Assembly: GCA_001776475.1 (NCBI GenBank)
Contig: MFBQ01000030.1
Span: 5,279-27,392 of the forward strand
Source of the DNA: Candidatus Curtissbacteria bacterium RIFCSPLOWO2_01_FULL_41_18
Lineage (GTDB): Bacteria; Patescibacteriota; Microgenomatia; Curtissbacterales; GWA2-41-24
Direction: 5' to 3'
DNA: 22,114 nt
In this document: one piece after another, positions 7,627-13,734 of the stretch
How the letters are laid out: every line of letters starts with the position of its first letter
Numbering within the stretch: position 1 is the stretch's first letter
Made by a program: the position numbers and the translations under genes
Notes under the pieces: generated by a model
Seen by the model: only the letters and a program-made list of their open reading frames with translations
Told to the model about the DNA's origin: nothing
Database searches by the model: none

Positions 7627-8314
7627 TTATTTAAGGAGATTTTGTCTGAAGAATTCGGTTAATTGATTGTGCGCATCTTGCATGAAAGGTCCCCGCATTA
7701 CATGACCGGCATCGTGAATTATTGCTAGTCTTTTTTCTCCGCCCAAGGATTCCAGAAGTTTTTCGCTCTGTGAAATGGGTACATCATTATCTGCACTTCC
7801 GTGAATTATTAAAACCGGGCATGTGATGTTTTTTGCCTGCTTGTAAATATTTATATCTGCTATTTGAGACGCAAAATCTCTTGAGCGGTTTTCGTTTCCC
7901 TTTAAACTTAGCGCCTCTACATAATCTGAGACGGGCGCTTTTAAATCAAGAGCTAGTAATCTTCTTGCCTGATGCATACATTAGCGATATGAACCCTCCG
8001 TAGCTTGAACCGTAGAGAGCAAATTTTTCTTTACCCAAATTTCTTACTGCAGAGCTTAAATCGTCTAATCCTGCGTTTGGCGTACATTGATCAAGATTGC
8101 CTTCGGACTGACCGCAGCCAGTGAAATCGAATCGGTAAACATTAAAGCCGCTTGTAATTAGCTTTTGAGCTAAATCTGAAGTTGATTCGCTATCTTTTGA
8201 TGATCCAAAACCATGACACATAACAACAGCCGGAGAGTTTCTGTTTCTTCCCTCAAAAATTGCCAAAAGGTTTAACCCCCGTGAGTTTTTGAAACTTCTT
8301 TTTTCTCTAAACAT
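7627..8314 (-). pseudogene. alpha/beta hydrolase (serine hydrolase), frameshifted
   Basis: Two overlapping minus-strand frames together make one alpha/beta hydrolase of about 228 aa. The first (8314-7946) has the oxyanion-side CHGFGSSK, the FDFTGCGQSEG turn and the nucleophile elbow YGSSYGG (Ser104), then stops at a TGA. The second (from 7977) supplies LKAPVSDY, the acid-bearing IIHGSADNDVP and the histidine motif HDAGHV. Removing one base near 7950-7958 would join them as ...KKITSFDLKAPVSDY, the usual order in this family. All three catalytic residues survive, so this is a recent break or a sequencing error rather than old decay. A 32-bp dyad shared with the neighbouring regulator lies 15 bp upstream of the ATG. 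Confidence 0.8.
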
Positions 8315-8329
8315 AATTTTTCGAAAATC

Positions 8330-8361
8330 ATCACAATCTATGATATGTCAGAAAATGTGAT
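8330..8361. promoter_or_regulatory. 32-bp dyad operator, copy 1 (in front of the hydrolase)
   Basis: Outer arms ATCACA...TGTGAT surround a near-palindromic centre TGATATGTCA. Its reverse complement matches copy 2 (8972-9003) at 28 of 32 positions. It sits 15 bp upstream of the hydrolase start and just after the regulator's 3' end. Likely the binding site of the PaaX/Cas2-like protein (inference). Confidence 0.7.
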
Positions 8362-8365
8362 GAAA

Positions 8366-8959
8366 TTAGATTCCGAAATATCTCCGATAAGCCATTTCAT
8401 TTTCAAGACTGCCGACTTTCAGGATTTGAACTTCGTTGCCGATTCCAAATAATAATCTTAGATATTCAATTTCATCTTCACACTTAAAGGGAGTAAGATA
8501 AACACTCCTTTGGAGCTTTAAGAACTTGAGTTTGTTTAACATAGTCCTAAACATTTCGCTATGTGCCCTTTTTGTATTAGCTACATCATAAATAATTAGG
8601 CGCCACTTGCCATCCCAGCTTGATTCATCAAGTGCCATTTCATCTATTTTATATCTTAACAGCTTTTGTTTACCTTTCTGGGTAATTTTAATTATCGGGA
8701 TGCTCTTTTCTTCTTTGATTTCTACTAACTTGGAACTTTGCATCCTTTTTACCACTTGTCTAAGTCTCCACAAATTGAACTTTTCCCACTCTTTTTGTCT
8801 TTTGTTTCTGTTGGCTTCTTTTGCTGCGTTAATAAAAGGTTTTGCCACCATTGGTAATCCTGGAAAAATAATACTTGCGGCTAGAAATGCCCCTGCCCCG
8901 AGTAGTATTAAAACTTCTTTTGTCTTTGGATCAATCTTGACTTGATTGGTAATCTTCAC
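8366..8959 (-). CDS. PaaX/Cas2-like winged-helix transcriptional regulator with N-terminal hydrophobic segment
   Basis: 197 aa from a GTG at 8959. Residues about 15-40 form a hydrophobic segment (EVLILLGAGAFLAASIIFPGLPMVA). A basic winged-helix-like region follows (about 50-105, EKFNLWRLRQVVKRMQSSKLVEIKEE...). A Cas2-like ferredoxin fold comes last, seen in WDGKWRLIIYDVANTKRAHSEMFRTMLNKLKFLKLQRSVYLTPF, as in PaaX-family C-terminal domains. There are no CRISPR repeats or cas genes nearby, so a regulatory role is far more likely than spacer acquisition. Nearly identical 32-bp dyads lie 12 bp upstream of its own start and in front of the neighbouring hydrolase, arguing for autoregulation and control of that gene. 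The -10 TATTAT (8972-8967) leaves a 7-nt gap to the GTG. Domain call good; regulon inferred. Confidence 0.82.
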   Translation of the reverse strand: MKITNQVKIDPKTKEVLILLGAGAFLAASIIFPGLPMVAKPFINAAKEANRNKRQKEWEKFNLWRLRQVVKRMQSSKLVEIKEEKSIPIIKITQKGKQKLLRYKIDEMALDESSWDGKWRLIIYDVANTKRAHSEMFRTMLNKLKFLKLQRSVYLTPFKCEDEIEYLRLLFGIGNEVQILKVGSLENEMAYRRYFGI

Positions 8960-8971
8960 AAGAAGAATAAT

Positions 8972-9003
8972 ATCACATTTTATGATATGTCATGGATTGT
9001 GAT
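8972..9003. promoter_or_regulatory. 32-bp dyad operator, copy 2 (in front of the PaaX-like gene)
   Basis: ATCACA...TGTGAT arms with centre TGATATGTCA. One edge touches the -10 TATTAT (8967-8972) of the regulator and the element covers the expected -35 region. Binding there would block RNA polymerase, as expected for negative autoregulation. Confidence 0.72.
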
Positions 9004-9034
9004 GTTTATGCTATGGGATTATGTGTCAGTGTGT

Positions 9035-9903
9035 TTAAACACCGGAGATTGAAAGTAAAACTATACCAATTAGGGTTACTATTATGCCGAAGATTTGCTG
9101 ACGGGTGATTGGGTCTTTAAAAATTAGATAGGCAAGCAATACAAAAATCGTCGGGTAAGAACCGGCAATTGGTGCGACTATTGACGTAAAACCTTTTTCA
9201 ATTGCCAAATTAAAACTTAAAGCTCCAACTCCTAATAAGAATGCGTTTGCAAATAAGGGATAAAAAGACCCTTTAAAATTAAATTTACTTAATTTAATTT
9301 CTCTCAATTTAATAAAGAACCATATTCCAGGTAAGGAAGTCAAAACTGAAATATAGCCGGGCCAAAACCAGCCAATCTGCTGTACAGGAATCTTAATGAA
9401 AGTAAAATATATTCCCCAACAAATCATTGCAATGAATGCAAAAAGAACTCCCTGCTAAGGAAAACGTTTTTATTTTTGAAGTCTTTAAAACTAACTGTCG
9501 ACAAAATCAAACCCAAGAATATTATTAAAATCGATACAAACTGTTGAGATGATATAGTCTCGCCAAGAAAAATAATTGATAGGATAAAAACAACAGAAGC
9601 AAAAGAAGCTGCAATAGTACCAACCAATGGTGCATTCTCAATTCTCAAAGCCTCATTGAAGGCAATAAAACCTACAAGTAAAAGAACTCCTAGACCAATA
9701 TTCAAAGTTATCAACGAAAGATTTAAATTAGAAAGTAGTGGACAGGCAAAAGGAATATAGAGTGCAAAAATAAAAACTCTAAAAATATAGCTCCAGAAGG
9801 TTGTTGAGTAACTACCTAGCTTTCTAGTAGCAAAAGTTCCGAAAATATCGCCAGTGCCCCAAGCAAAATAGGAAATAAGAGCAAAAAATATTGCCTGCGT
9901 TGG
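9035..9903 (-). pseudogene. EamA/DMT-family transporter, frameshifted and lacking a start codon
   Basis: The frame opens at 9903, just after an in-frame TAA at 9906-9904. It reads QAIFFALISYFAWGTGDIFGTFATRK and continues through five or so membrane helices to NKNVFLSREFF, then stops. The second half (start at 9427) continues with ICWGIYFTFIKIP, SFNLAIEKGFTSIVAPIAGSYPTIFVLLAYLIFKDPIT and IGIVLLSIS, the second EamA repeat. The frames rejoin if one base is added near 9450-9452 (GGG to GGGG), giving ...LSRGVLFAFIAMICWG. There is no ATG, GTG or TTG in frame before 9714, although the homologous N-terminus clearly begins about 60 residues earlier. So both the start and the frame are damaged. It would have been a ten-helix drug/metabolite exporter or permease. 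Confidence 0.8.
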
Positions 9904-9948
9904 TTAATTCTAGCAAAATTTTGCTTTTGGAGATAAAATCACAAAAGT

Positions 9949-10299
9949 ATGAAGCTGGAAGAATTCGAAAAATTGACAGCTGAGGCAATTGAAAGTTTGC
10001 CAGATTACTTTAAGCAGAAACTCGACAATGTCCAGGTGGTTGTGGAAATGTGGCCAAGTGCGGAGATTGCCAAAGGAAGACTTTTGCTGGGTTTATATCA
10101 AGGAATCCCCAAGCCTAAGCGCGGCATGAGTTACACAATGGTTTTGCCAGACAAAATCACAGTTTTTATGGGCCCAATAGAGTTAATTTCCAAAGGTGAC
10201 GAGCAAGTGATGAAAAATCTGGTGATTGATACGGTAAAGCACGAGATTGCCCATCACTTTGGAATTTCTGATGCCAGACTTCGCGAAATTCAAAATTAA
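9949..10299 (+). CDS. metallopeptidase family protein (zincin-like, PF06262 type)
   Basis: 116 aa. The order EEFEKLTAEAIESLPDYFKQKLDNVQVVVE, LLGLYQGIPKPKRG, LPDKITVFMGPIEL and the C-terminal VKHEIAHHFGISDARL matches the small zincin_1 family (formerly DUF1025). The zinc motif is H-E-I-A-H (about 98-102), with a downstream Asp in GISD. It is cytoplasmic, with no signal peptide; the substrate is unknown for the family. A possible -10 TAAAAT (9934-9939) lies 9 nt before the ATG, and a GGAG at 9929-9932 is too far away to act as a Shine-Dalgarno site. A 14-bp perfect palindrome AGCAAAATTTTGCT (9912-9925) sits in the divergent gap with the EamA remnant. Convergent with fabH. Confidence 0.88.
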   Translation: MKLEEFEKLTAEAIESLPDYFKQKLDNVQVVVEMWPSAEIAKGRLLLGLYQGIPKPKRGMSYTMVLPDKITVFMGPIELISKGDEQVMKNLVIDTVKHEIAHHFGISDARLREIQN

Positions 10300-10319
10300 G
10301 TTACCGGAAGTGTCAATAA

Positions 10320-11393
10320 TCAAACTGAAAATTCGTTTTTGTCTGGAAGGCCGTTTGTTGGTATGACAGCGCCGGCATAATTGAGACCAGCACCGAAAGT
10401 GACTCCAAGTATTATATTCCCTCTTTTAACCTTTCCCTGTTCCCAGGCTTCTCTTACCCCAACGGGTACAGTAGCCGCAGATGTGTTTCCATACCTATCT
10501 ATATTTACAAAAACTTTGTTCTCTGAAATACCTAATTTTTTCCCAACAGCTCTTATAATTTCTAGGTTTGCTTGATGAGGTATAAAAAGATCGATGTCTC
10601 CAAACGTAAGTTTTGCTTTGGCAAGCACGCTTTCTGCGATTTCGCACATACAGCTTATTGCTACCTCTTTGACAACTTCTCCATTCATTACTATGCAGTC
10701 AAGATTATTTTGTAAAACTTCTTCATCGACCCGTTTTCTACTGCCTCCAGCCGGTACATAAAGATCATATAAATATTCCGGTTTGATTCCGTAGTCAAAT
10801 GTGAACTTTGGGTAAGACGTGTCAACATTAACCAAATCCATGACAAATGCACCTGAGGCGTCTCCGAATAATAAATATGTTTCTGGCACCTTAGGATTAA
10901 TTCCTTTACTAGCTGGCTCGGCTGCAACGCAAATTTGAGGATTGCCATACCCCTCAGGACTCGTCATACTTTCATACACTACTCTTAGCCCATGGATAAA
11001 ACCAGGACATGCGCCAGAAACATCCATTGTTGCAAGTTTCTTGTTACCTCCTAATTCGTTCGCTATGATTGTCCCGGTTGGTACACCAAGATAGTCGGGA
11101 AGGCCGGTTGCAACAATCATCACTTTGACGTCCCTAATTGTTATTCCTGCCATTTCCATAGCTTGTTTGACAGCAATGGTCCCTAAATGAGAGGCTCCTT
11201 CCCCTTCTAGCAACCAACCTCTTTCATTAATTCCCACCCTTCTCATCAATCTCGCAAACACGGCAGCAGGTGTGGGTCGCTCTGAATCTTTTGATGCTTG
11301 GGCAAGATTTTGCGCTGCTTGTTCCCTTGTAATGTTTAGAGGACCTCGGCTTTTTCCCAGTCCTGTAATTTCTACACGTCTTTCGGTTGACAT
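10320..11393 (-). CDS. fabH: 3-oxoacyl-[ACP] synthase III-like ketosynthase (FabH family)
   Basis: 357 aa, thiolase fold. FabH condenses a starter acyl-CoA with malonyl-ACP. The catalytic triad is intact: Cys129 in VSGACPGF, His273 in IPHQAN and Asn303 in YGNTSAA. Other blocks are FGDASGAFV (176-184) and the C-terminal GVTFGAGLNYAGAV. About 35 residues precede the first conserved block, slightly longer than usual. No acpP, fabD, fabF, fabG, HMG-CoA synthase partner or other lipid gene is in the window. Many reduced CPR genomes lack a fatty-acid pathway, so this could be a starter enzyme, a related acyl-condensing enzyme or part of a partial pathway located elsewhere. The ATG at 11393 has no Shine-Dalgarno site; a TAAAAT lies 10 nt upstream. 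Confidence 0.88.
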   Translation of the reverse strand: MSTERRVEITGLGKSRGPLNITREQAAQNLAQASKDSERPTPAAVFARLMRRVGINERGWLLEGEGASHLGTIAVKQAMEMAGITIRDVKVMIVATGLPDYLGVPTGTIIANELGGNKKLATMDVSGACPGFIHGLRVVYESMTSPEGYGNPQICVAAEPASKGINPKVPETYLLFGDASGAFVMDLVNVDTSYPKFTFDYGIKPEYLYDLYVPAGGSRKRVDEEVLQNNLDCIVMNGEVVKEVAISCMCEIAESVLAKAKLTFGDIDLFIPHQANLEIIRAVGKKLGISENKVFVNIDRYGNTSAATVPVGVREAWEQGKVKRGNIILGVTFGAGLNYAGAVIPTNGLPDKNEFSV

Positions 11394-11440
11394 AGCTTGC
11401 GGGATTTTAACATTTGGCGGCGGTAAGAGTAAATATATGG

Positions 11441-11677
11441 CTAAATTAGAGCTTTGAAAAAACGCCTTTGTAATAAGAAAAGGCGCCCTACTAAGGCTAC
11501 AACTAAAGCTAAAGAGCCAGTTGCAAAAAGAGCAGAAGTTCGCTGGGCGATTGTGCCCAGAAGCACATTGCTAATAGACATCATGCCGACGCCCAAAATT
11601 TAATGGCTTATGCCCTGACGTTTTTCATTGACTGGATACAGTAAGGTTTTGGGTGTGGCTGGAGCTGACCAAATCAA
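11441..11677 (-). pseudogene. C-terminal remnant of an MFS-type transporter (probable)
   Basis: No long frame exists here, but one minus-strand frame reads LIWSAPATPKTLLYPVNEKRQGISH, an in-frame TAA (11602-11600), ILGVGMMSISNVLLGTIAQRTS and ALFATGSLALVVALVGRLF, ending in a TAG at 11443-11441. The order P-V-x-E-K-R-x-G, then a glycine-rich helix with SISNVLLGTIAQRT and a final membrane helix, is how many MFS exporters end (TM11-TM12). The rest of the gene is absent, replaced upstream by the 63-aa membrane-protein gene. The call rests on pattern recognition alone. This stretch otherwise holds no gene. Confidence 0.45.
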
Positions 11678-11704
11678 GACTTGTTCTTGATAGTGTCTTA
11701 AAAA

Positions 11705-11896
11705 TTACCCCTTGTTAACGGTAAAATCAATAACAATTCCGGCGATAACTACAATAATACCGAGAGTAACTGCTTGCACTGCAAGGCTTGAAAAAAGACC
11801 AACGAGCAATAGACCAATGCCAATACCTGTCAATATGTGGGTAAGCGCATGAGGCGTCGTACACGCCTTTATTTTCGCCTCCATAGACGATGCCAT
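11705..11896 (-). CDS. small two-helix membrane protein, 63 aa
   Basis: Not assigned to a named family. The N-terminus MASSMEAKIKACTTPHALTHILTGIGI leads into two hydrophobic segments (about 23-43 and 45-60) and a short VNKG tail. Translation is well supported by a near-perfect Shine-Dalgarno sequence, AGGGAGGTGA, ending 8 nt before the ATG. The same arrangement is used by the VOC gene just upstream on the same strand, 61 bp away, so the two may be cotranscribed. Small bihelical proteins of this kind are common in CPR genomes; no role can be given. Confidence 0.72.
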   Translation of the reverse strand: MASSMEAKIKACTTPHALTHILTGIGIGLLLVGLFSSLAVQAVTLGIIVVIAGIVIDFTVNKG

Positions 11897-11957
11897 TTTC
11901 TATATCACCTCCCTTACCACTAAACTCTATCCCTAAGGAACATTTATTGTCAAGCTA

Positions 11958-12338
11958 TCAGCTTGACCTAATCTGGACAAGCTGGAAATAGTTGCCATCG
12001 GGATCTTTAAGAGTGGCAATCAGACCATAACCCTCGATGTGATAAATATCCTGATGTTTTTCGACATCAAGTTTATCGAGTCTAGCAACCTCTTTTTCGA
12101 TATCGTCAACCTCTAGATTGAACATAACTCTTGCCGGTTCTTGGTTCTTACCCTTAATTTCGGAATGATCAAGTATGTACAAGCTTGCACCTTTAAGACC
12201 AAACTCAAATCCTTTTTCGCCTTTATCGCCGATTTCCATTTCGGACGATTGCTTAAGACCAACTTTTTCTCGATAGAAGTCTGCGAGTTTTTTAGCGTCT
12301 TCTGATGAAAGTAAAACTGCTTCAAGTGCTCTAATCAT
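11958..12338 (-). CDS. VOC-family (glyoxalase/bleomycin-resistance-like) protein
   Basis: 126 aa with one vicinal-oxygen-chelate fold of paired beta-alpha-beta-beta-beta modules. The N-terminal module is ALEAVLLSSEDAKKLADFYREKVGLK and the C-terminal module ends in GLIATLKDPDGNYFQLVQI, the typical family ending. The family includes glyoxalase I, dioxygenases and antibiotic-binding proteins; the substrate cannot be told from sequence. The ATG at 12338 is chosen because GGAGG (12351-12347) is 8 nt upstream; the in-frame GTG at 12347 lies inside that Shine-Dalgarno site. A GC-rich folded leader (12357-12442) precedes it, suggesting control of translation. Followed by the 63-aa membrane protein. 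Confidence 0.88.
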   Translation of the reverse strand: MIRALEAVLLSSEDAKKLADFYREKVGLKQSSEMEIGDKGEKGFEFGLKGASLYILDHSEIKGKNQEPARVMFNLEVDDIEKEVARLDKLDVEKHQDIYHIEGYGLIATLKDPDGNYFQLVQIRSS

Positions 12339-12346
12339 TTTTCTCA

Positions 12347-12351
12347 CCTCC
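12347..12351 (-). promoter_or_regulatory. Shine-Dalgarno site fixing the VOC start
   Basis: GGAGG on the minus strand within GGAGGTGAG, 8 nt before the ATG at 12338. It rules out the GTG at 12347 as the start. It lies just outside the folded leader and could pair with CTCC copies in that leader. Confidence 0.8.
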
Positions 12352-12356
12352 CTCCG

Positions 12357-12442
12357 GGCCAGACCTCCGGTTCTTGAGAACCTCTGGTTCGGAGAAGGCC
12401 CTCGCTCCGAGTCGGAGACTGCTCTGCATCGGAGACTGGGCC
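12357..12442 (-). promoter_or_regulatory. GC-rich multi-branched leader RNA upstream of the VOC gene (candidate cis-regulator)
   Basis: On the minus strand a long imperfect outer stem pairs GGCCCAGTCTCCG (12442-12430) with CGGAGGTCTGGCC (12369-12357). Inside are CTCCG-ACT-CGGAG (12417-12405) and GAACC-AGA-GGTTC (12390-12378). CTCCG or CGGAG recurs at least five times, and TCGGAGACTG occurs twice on the plus strand. GC content is far above the surroundings. The CTCC copies are complementary to the GGAGG Shine-Dalgarno site a few bases away, so alternative folds could hide or expose it. No known riboswitch class was recognised. Confidence 0.5.
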
Positions 12443-12520
12443 GGCGGCCATCCTAATGTTTATCAAATGTAGAACCTTCTTTCTAACCACAATCGACAGG
12501 TAATAGTCAAGACTAGAATT

Positions 12521-12736
12521 TACTATGAGATCTGATTTATAATCTGGAGTTTTTTTGTTTAACGTATTTGGCGAAGGAATGTGGGGATTCGTTAGGCGCG
12601 CAGTCCTGAGTTTACCGAAGGACGAGCACCTCAGAAATCGTTAGATTTCTAGAAACATCTACCCTATTTAGGTTCAAATTAACAGTTACTCCCTAAGAAC
12701 AGCTTTTACCATTCTTACCTTAAGTCGCCAAAAGGT
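12521..12736 (-). ncRNA. candidate structured RNA, copy A
   Basis: Predicted minus-strand RNA starting near 12736 with ACCTTTTG. It forms hairpin TAAGAA/TTCTTA around a 12-nt loop TGG...CTG, then the conserved GGGAGT and GTTAATTTGAACCT. Extra hairpins not in copy B follow (AGAAATC/GATTTCT; GTCCT/AGGAC). Next comes the conserved loop GAATCCCCACATT and the conserved end TCAGATCTCATAGTA (12535-12521). Together with copy B it shows conserved loops, changed stems and an identically placed promoter. Protein coding is unlikely. Transcription might read on into the VOC leader. No known RNA family was recognised. Confidence 0.6.
12603..12623. repeat. dispersed palindrome-like repeat (CCTGAG...CGAAGG type)
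   Basis: GTCCTGAG-N3-ACCGAAGGAC can form a 5-bp GTCCT/AGGAC hairpin. Related units are at 16686-16704, 20733-20754 and 21683-21704. It lies in the expansion of structured RNA copy A. Confidence 0.5.
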
Positions 12737-12742
12737 AAATTT

Positions 12743-12771
12743 AGAATACTCAGTTATGTTGAGAATTGCAA
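12743..12771 (-). promoter_or_regulatory. promoter of structured RNA copy A
   Basis: The minus strand reads TTGCAA (12771-12766), a 17-nt spacer, then TATTCT (12748-12743). The same TATTCT at the same distance precedes copy B. Confidence 0.55.
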
Positions 12772-12797
12772 TACGTTGGGGTGATTCATCCAAGTGA

Positions 12798-12803
12798 TAC
12801 AAT
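12798..12803 (+). promoter_or_regulatory. -10 element of the DUF6883 gene
   Basis: TACAAT ends 7 nt before the GTG start. A TTGGGG at 12776-12781 (16-nt spacer) is a possible -35. It predicts a leaderless or nearly leaderless message. Confidence 0.5.
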
Positions 12804-12810
12804 CAAATAA

Positions 12811-13143
12811 GTGAAACTCCCGCATCGAAATAATGTTTTAATTTCAAGAGAAAAATTGGTGCAATATATACTTTCGGAAACCCATGCTCTAGGGAGATTC
12901 AAAGCAAAATTTTTCCAAAGTCTTGGTTTTAACAAGACAAACGTTCATCTTTTTGAAGAATCTTTACGAACCATTGCAAAGTTTAAAGATGTAAAGGATG
13001 TAATTTCATCACCTTATGGCACGAAGTATGTCTTAGATGGTCGAGTTAAAACACCAACTGGGAAAATTGTAAAACTTCGTACAGTTCGGATTATCGAAAA
13101 AGGACAAAATCGACCTCGCTTCGTTACCACATATCCTGTATAA
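12811..13143 (+). CDS. DUF6883-family protein
   Basis: 110 aa from a GTG start. The order KLPHRNNVLISREKLVQYILSETHALGRFKAKFFQSLGF, then SSPYGTKYVLDGRVKTPTGKIVKLRTVRIIEKGQNRPRFVTTYP fits the DUF6883 family. The pattern 'KxxFFxxLGF ... PYGTKYxxxGxxxTPxGxxxxxRTVWxI...PRxVTxYP' is how I recognised it. Its biochemical function is not established. It is followed after 21 bp by a DUF4926 gene, a frequent pairing that looks like a two-gene module, perhaps toxin-antitoxin-like (inference). A -10 lies 7 nt upstream and there is no Shine-Dalgarno site. The pair sits between the two copies of the structured RNA. Confidence 0.78.
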   Translation: MKLPHRNNVLISREKLVQYILSETHALGRFKAKFFQSLGFNKTNVHLFEESLRTIAKFKDVKDVISSPYGTKYVLDGRVKTPTGKIVKLRTVRIIEKGQNRPRFVTTYPV

Positions 13144-13164
13144 TATGTGGAGAGGAGATAACGT

Positions 13165-13404
13165 ATGTTTGATGAACTAGATACGGTTGTACTCGCAACT
13201 GACATTAAAAAATATGGTCTTAAACAAGGCGATATAGGGACTGTCGTGCATACTTATAGTGACAAGAAGGCGGTTAAGGCTGAGTTTTTAACTGCAGAAG
13301 GAGAAACTGTTGCTGTGCTTACACTTAAACCCAATGACATTCGCCCGATTGCAAAAGACGAAATTCTCCACGTGCGAGGATTTACTTCTTTTGCTTTAAA
13401 CTAA
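13165..13404 (+). CDS. DUF4926-family protein
   Basis: 79 aa. FDELDTVVLATDIKKYGLKQGDIGTVVHTYSDKKAVKAEFLTAEGETVAVLTLKPNDIRPI is a full-length DUF4926 domain, a small SH3-like beta-barrel type sequence. The start ATG at 13165 has AGGAG at 13153-13157, 7 nt upstream, a good Shine-Dalgarno site unlike the first gene of the pair. This is consistent with translation from an internal position on a DUF6883-DUF4926 message. No biochemical role is established; I infer a partner or antidote role from its pairing. Its stop is 3 bp from the convergent nucleotidyltransferase stop. Confidence 0.82.
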   Translation: MFDELDTVVLATDIKKYGLKQGDIGTVVHTYSDKKAVKAEFLTAEGETVAVLTLKPNDIRPIAKDEILHVRGFTSFALN

Positions 13405-13407
13405 TTA

Positions 13408-13695
13408 CTATAGAATTCTAACTTGCTGGGAAAGAATGTTGTCTTTAATGCGGGATTTGAGAGTACTAAATTCACCTAAATCAACTTTTTTGCCAAGAAC
13501 CTTTTCAAGTTCCTGTTTTAGACCAATAAACTCAAAAGGTCCTTTGCCTCTTGGGAAATCAACTAAAATATCGATATCGCTGTCTTTCCTAGTCTCTCCA
13601 CGAACATAAGATCCGAAGATTGAGGAATGGGTTACCCCCGCCTCTTTCAAAATCGGCACAACTTTATCTTTAATCACGTCTATATCAGATTTCAT
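13408..13695 (-). CDS. MNT-type minimal nucleotidyltransferase
   Basis: 95 aa. The nucleotidyltransferase signature GSYVRGETRKDSDIDILVDF (about 28-47) has the G-S and D-x-D motifs intact; KKVDLGEF supplies the later strand. Small proteins of this kind act as antitoxins that modify HEPN toxins in MNT-HEPN modules. No HEPN gene (R-x4-6-H) is adjacent: downstream is the convergent DUF4926 gene, and upstream is a hairpin and structured RNA copy B. It is therefore an orphan here. The -10 TATAAT leaves an 8-nt gap to the ATG, and a perfect 15-bp palindrome covers the -35, pointing to tight repression. Confidence 0.87.
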   Translation of the reverse strand: MKSDIDVIKDKVVPILKEAGVTHSSIFGSYVRGETRKDSDIDILVDFPRGKGPFEFIGLKQELEKVLGKKVDLGEFSTLKSRIKDNILSQQVRIL

Positions 13696-13703
13696 ATGAT
13701 TGA

Positions 13704-13733
13704 ATTATATATAAGCCTGACACATTGTGTCAT
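13704..13733 (-). promoter_or_regulatory. promoter and operator palindrome of the MNT gene
   Basis: The minus strand has -35 ATGACA (13733-13728), an 18-nt spacer and -10 TATAAT (13709-13704). A perfect palindrome TGACACATTGTGTCA (13718-13732) overlaps the -35 and spacer, where a repressor would sit. The ATG at 13695 is 8 nt past the -10, so the message is nearly leaderless. Confidence 0.68.
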
Positions 13734-13734
13734 C

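Noticed and set aside
7946..7977. Programmed +1 frameshift in the hydrolase at TCT TGA
   Set aside because: It resembles the prfB site only in having TGA. The P-site codon cannot re-pair well after slipping, and no stimulatory upstream Shine-Dalgarno site is seen.
8366..8959. Cas2-like domain as a sign of a CRISPR-Cas system
   Set aside because: No cas1 or other cas genes and no repeat-spacer array in the window. The domain order is that of PaaX-type regulators.
11455..11602. Basic plus-strand peptide (start KKRLCNKKRRP) opposite the MFS remnant
   Set aside because: TTG start, no ribosome-binding site, composition explained as the antisense of hydrophobic codons.
12555..12600. Integron attC-like pair GTTTAAC ... 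GTTAGGC in RNA copy A next to DUF/MNT cargo
   Set aside because: The two core sites pair poorly, the distance is short, and copy B has no GTTRRRY counterpart. No integron integrase is present.
12645..12660. parS-like site near TTTCTAGAAAC
   Set aside because: It does not match the TGTTTCACGTGAAACA-type consensus and is explained by RNA copy A hairpins.
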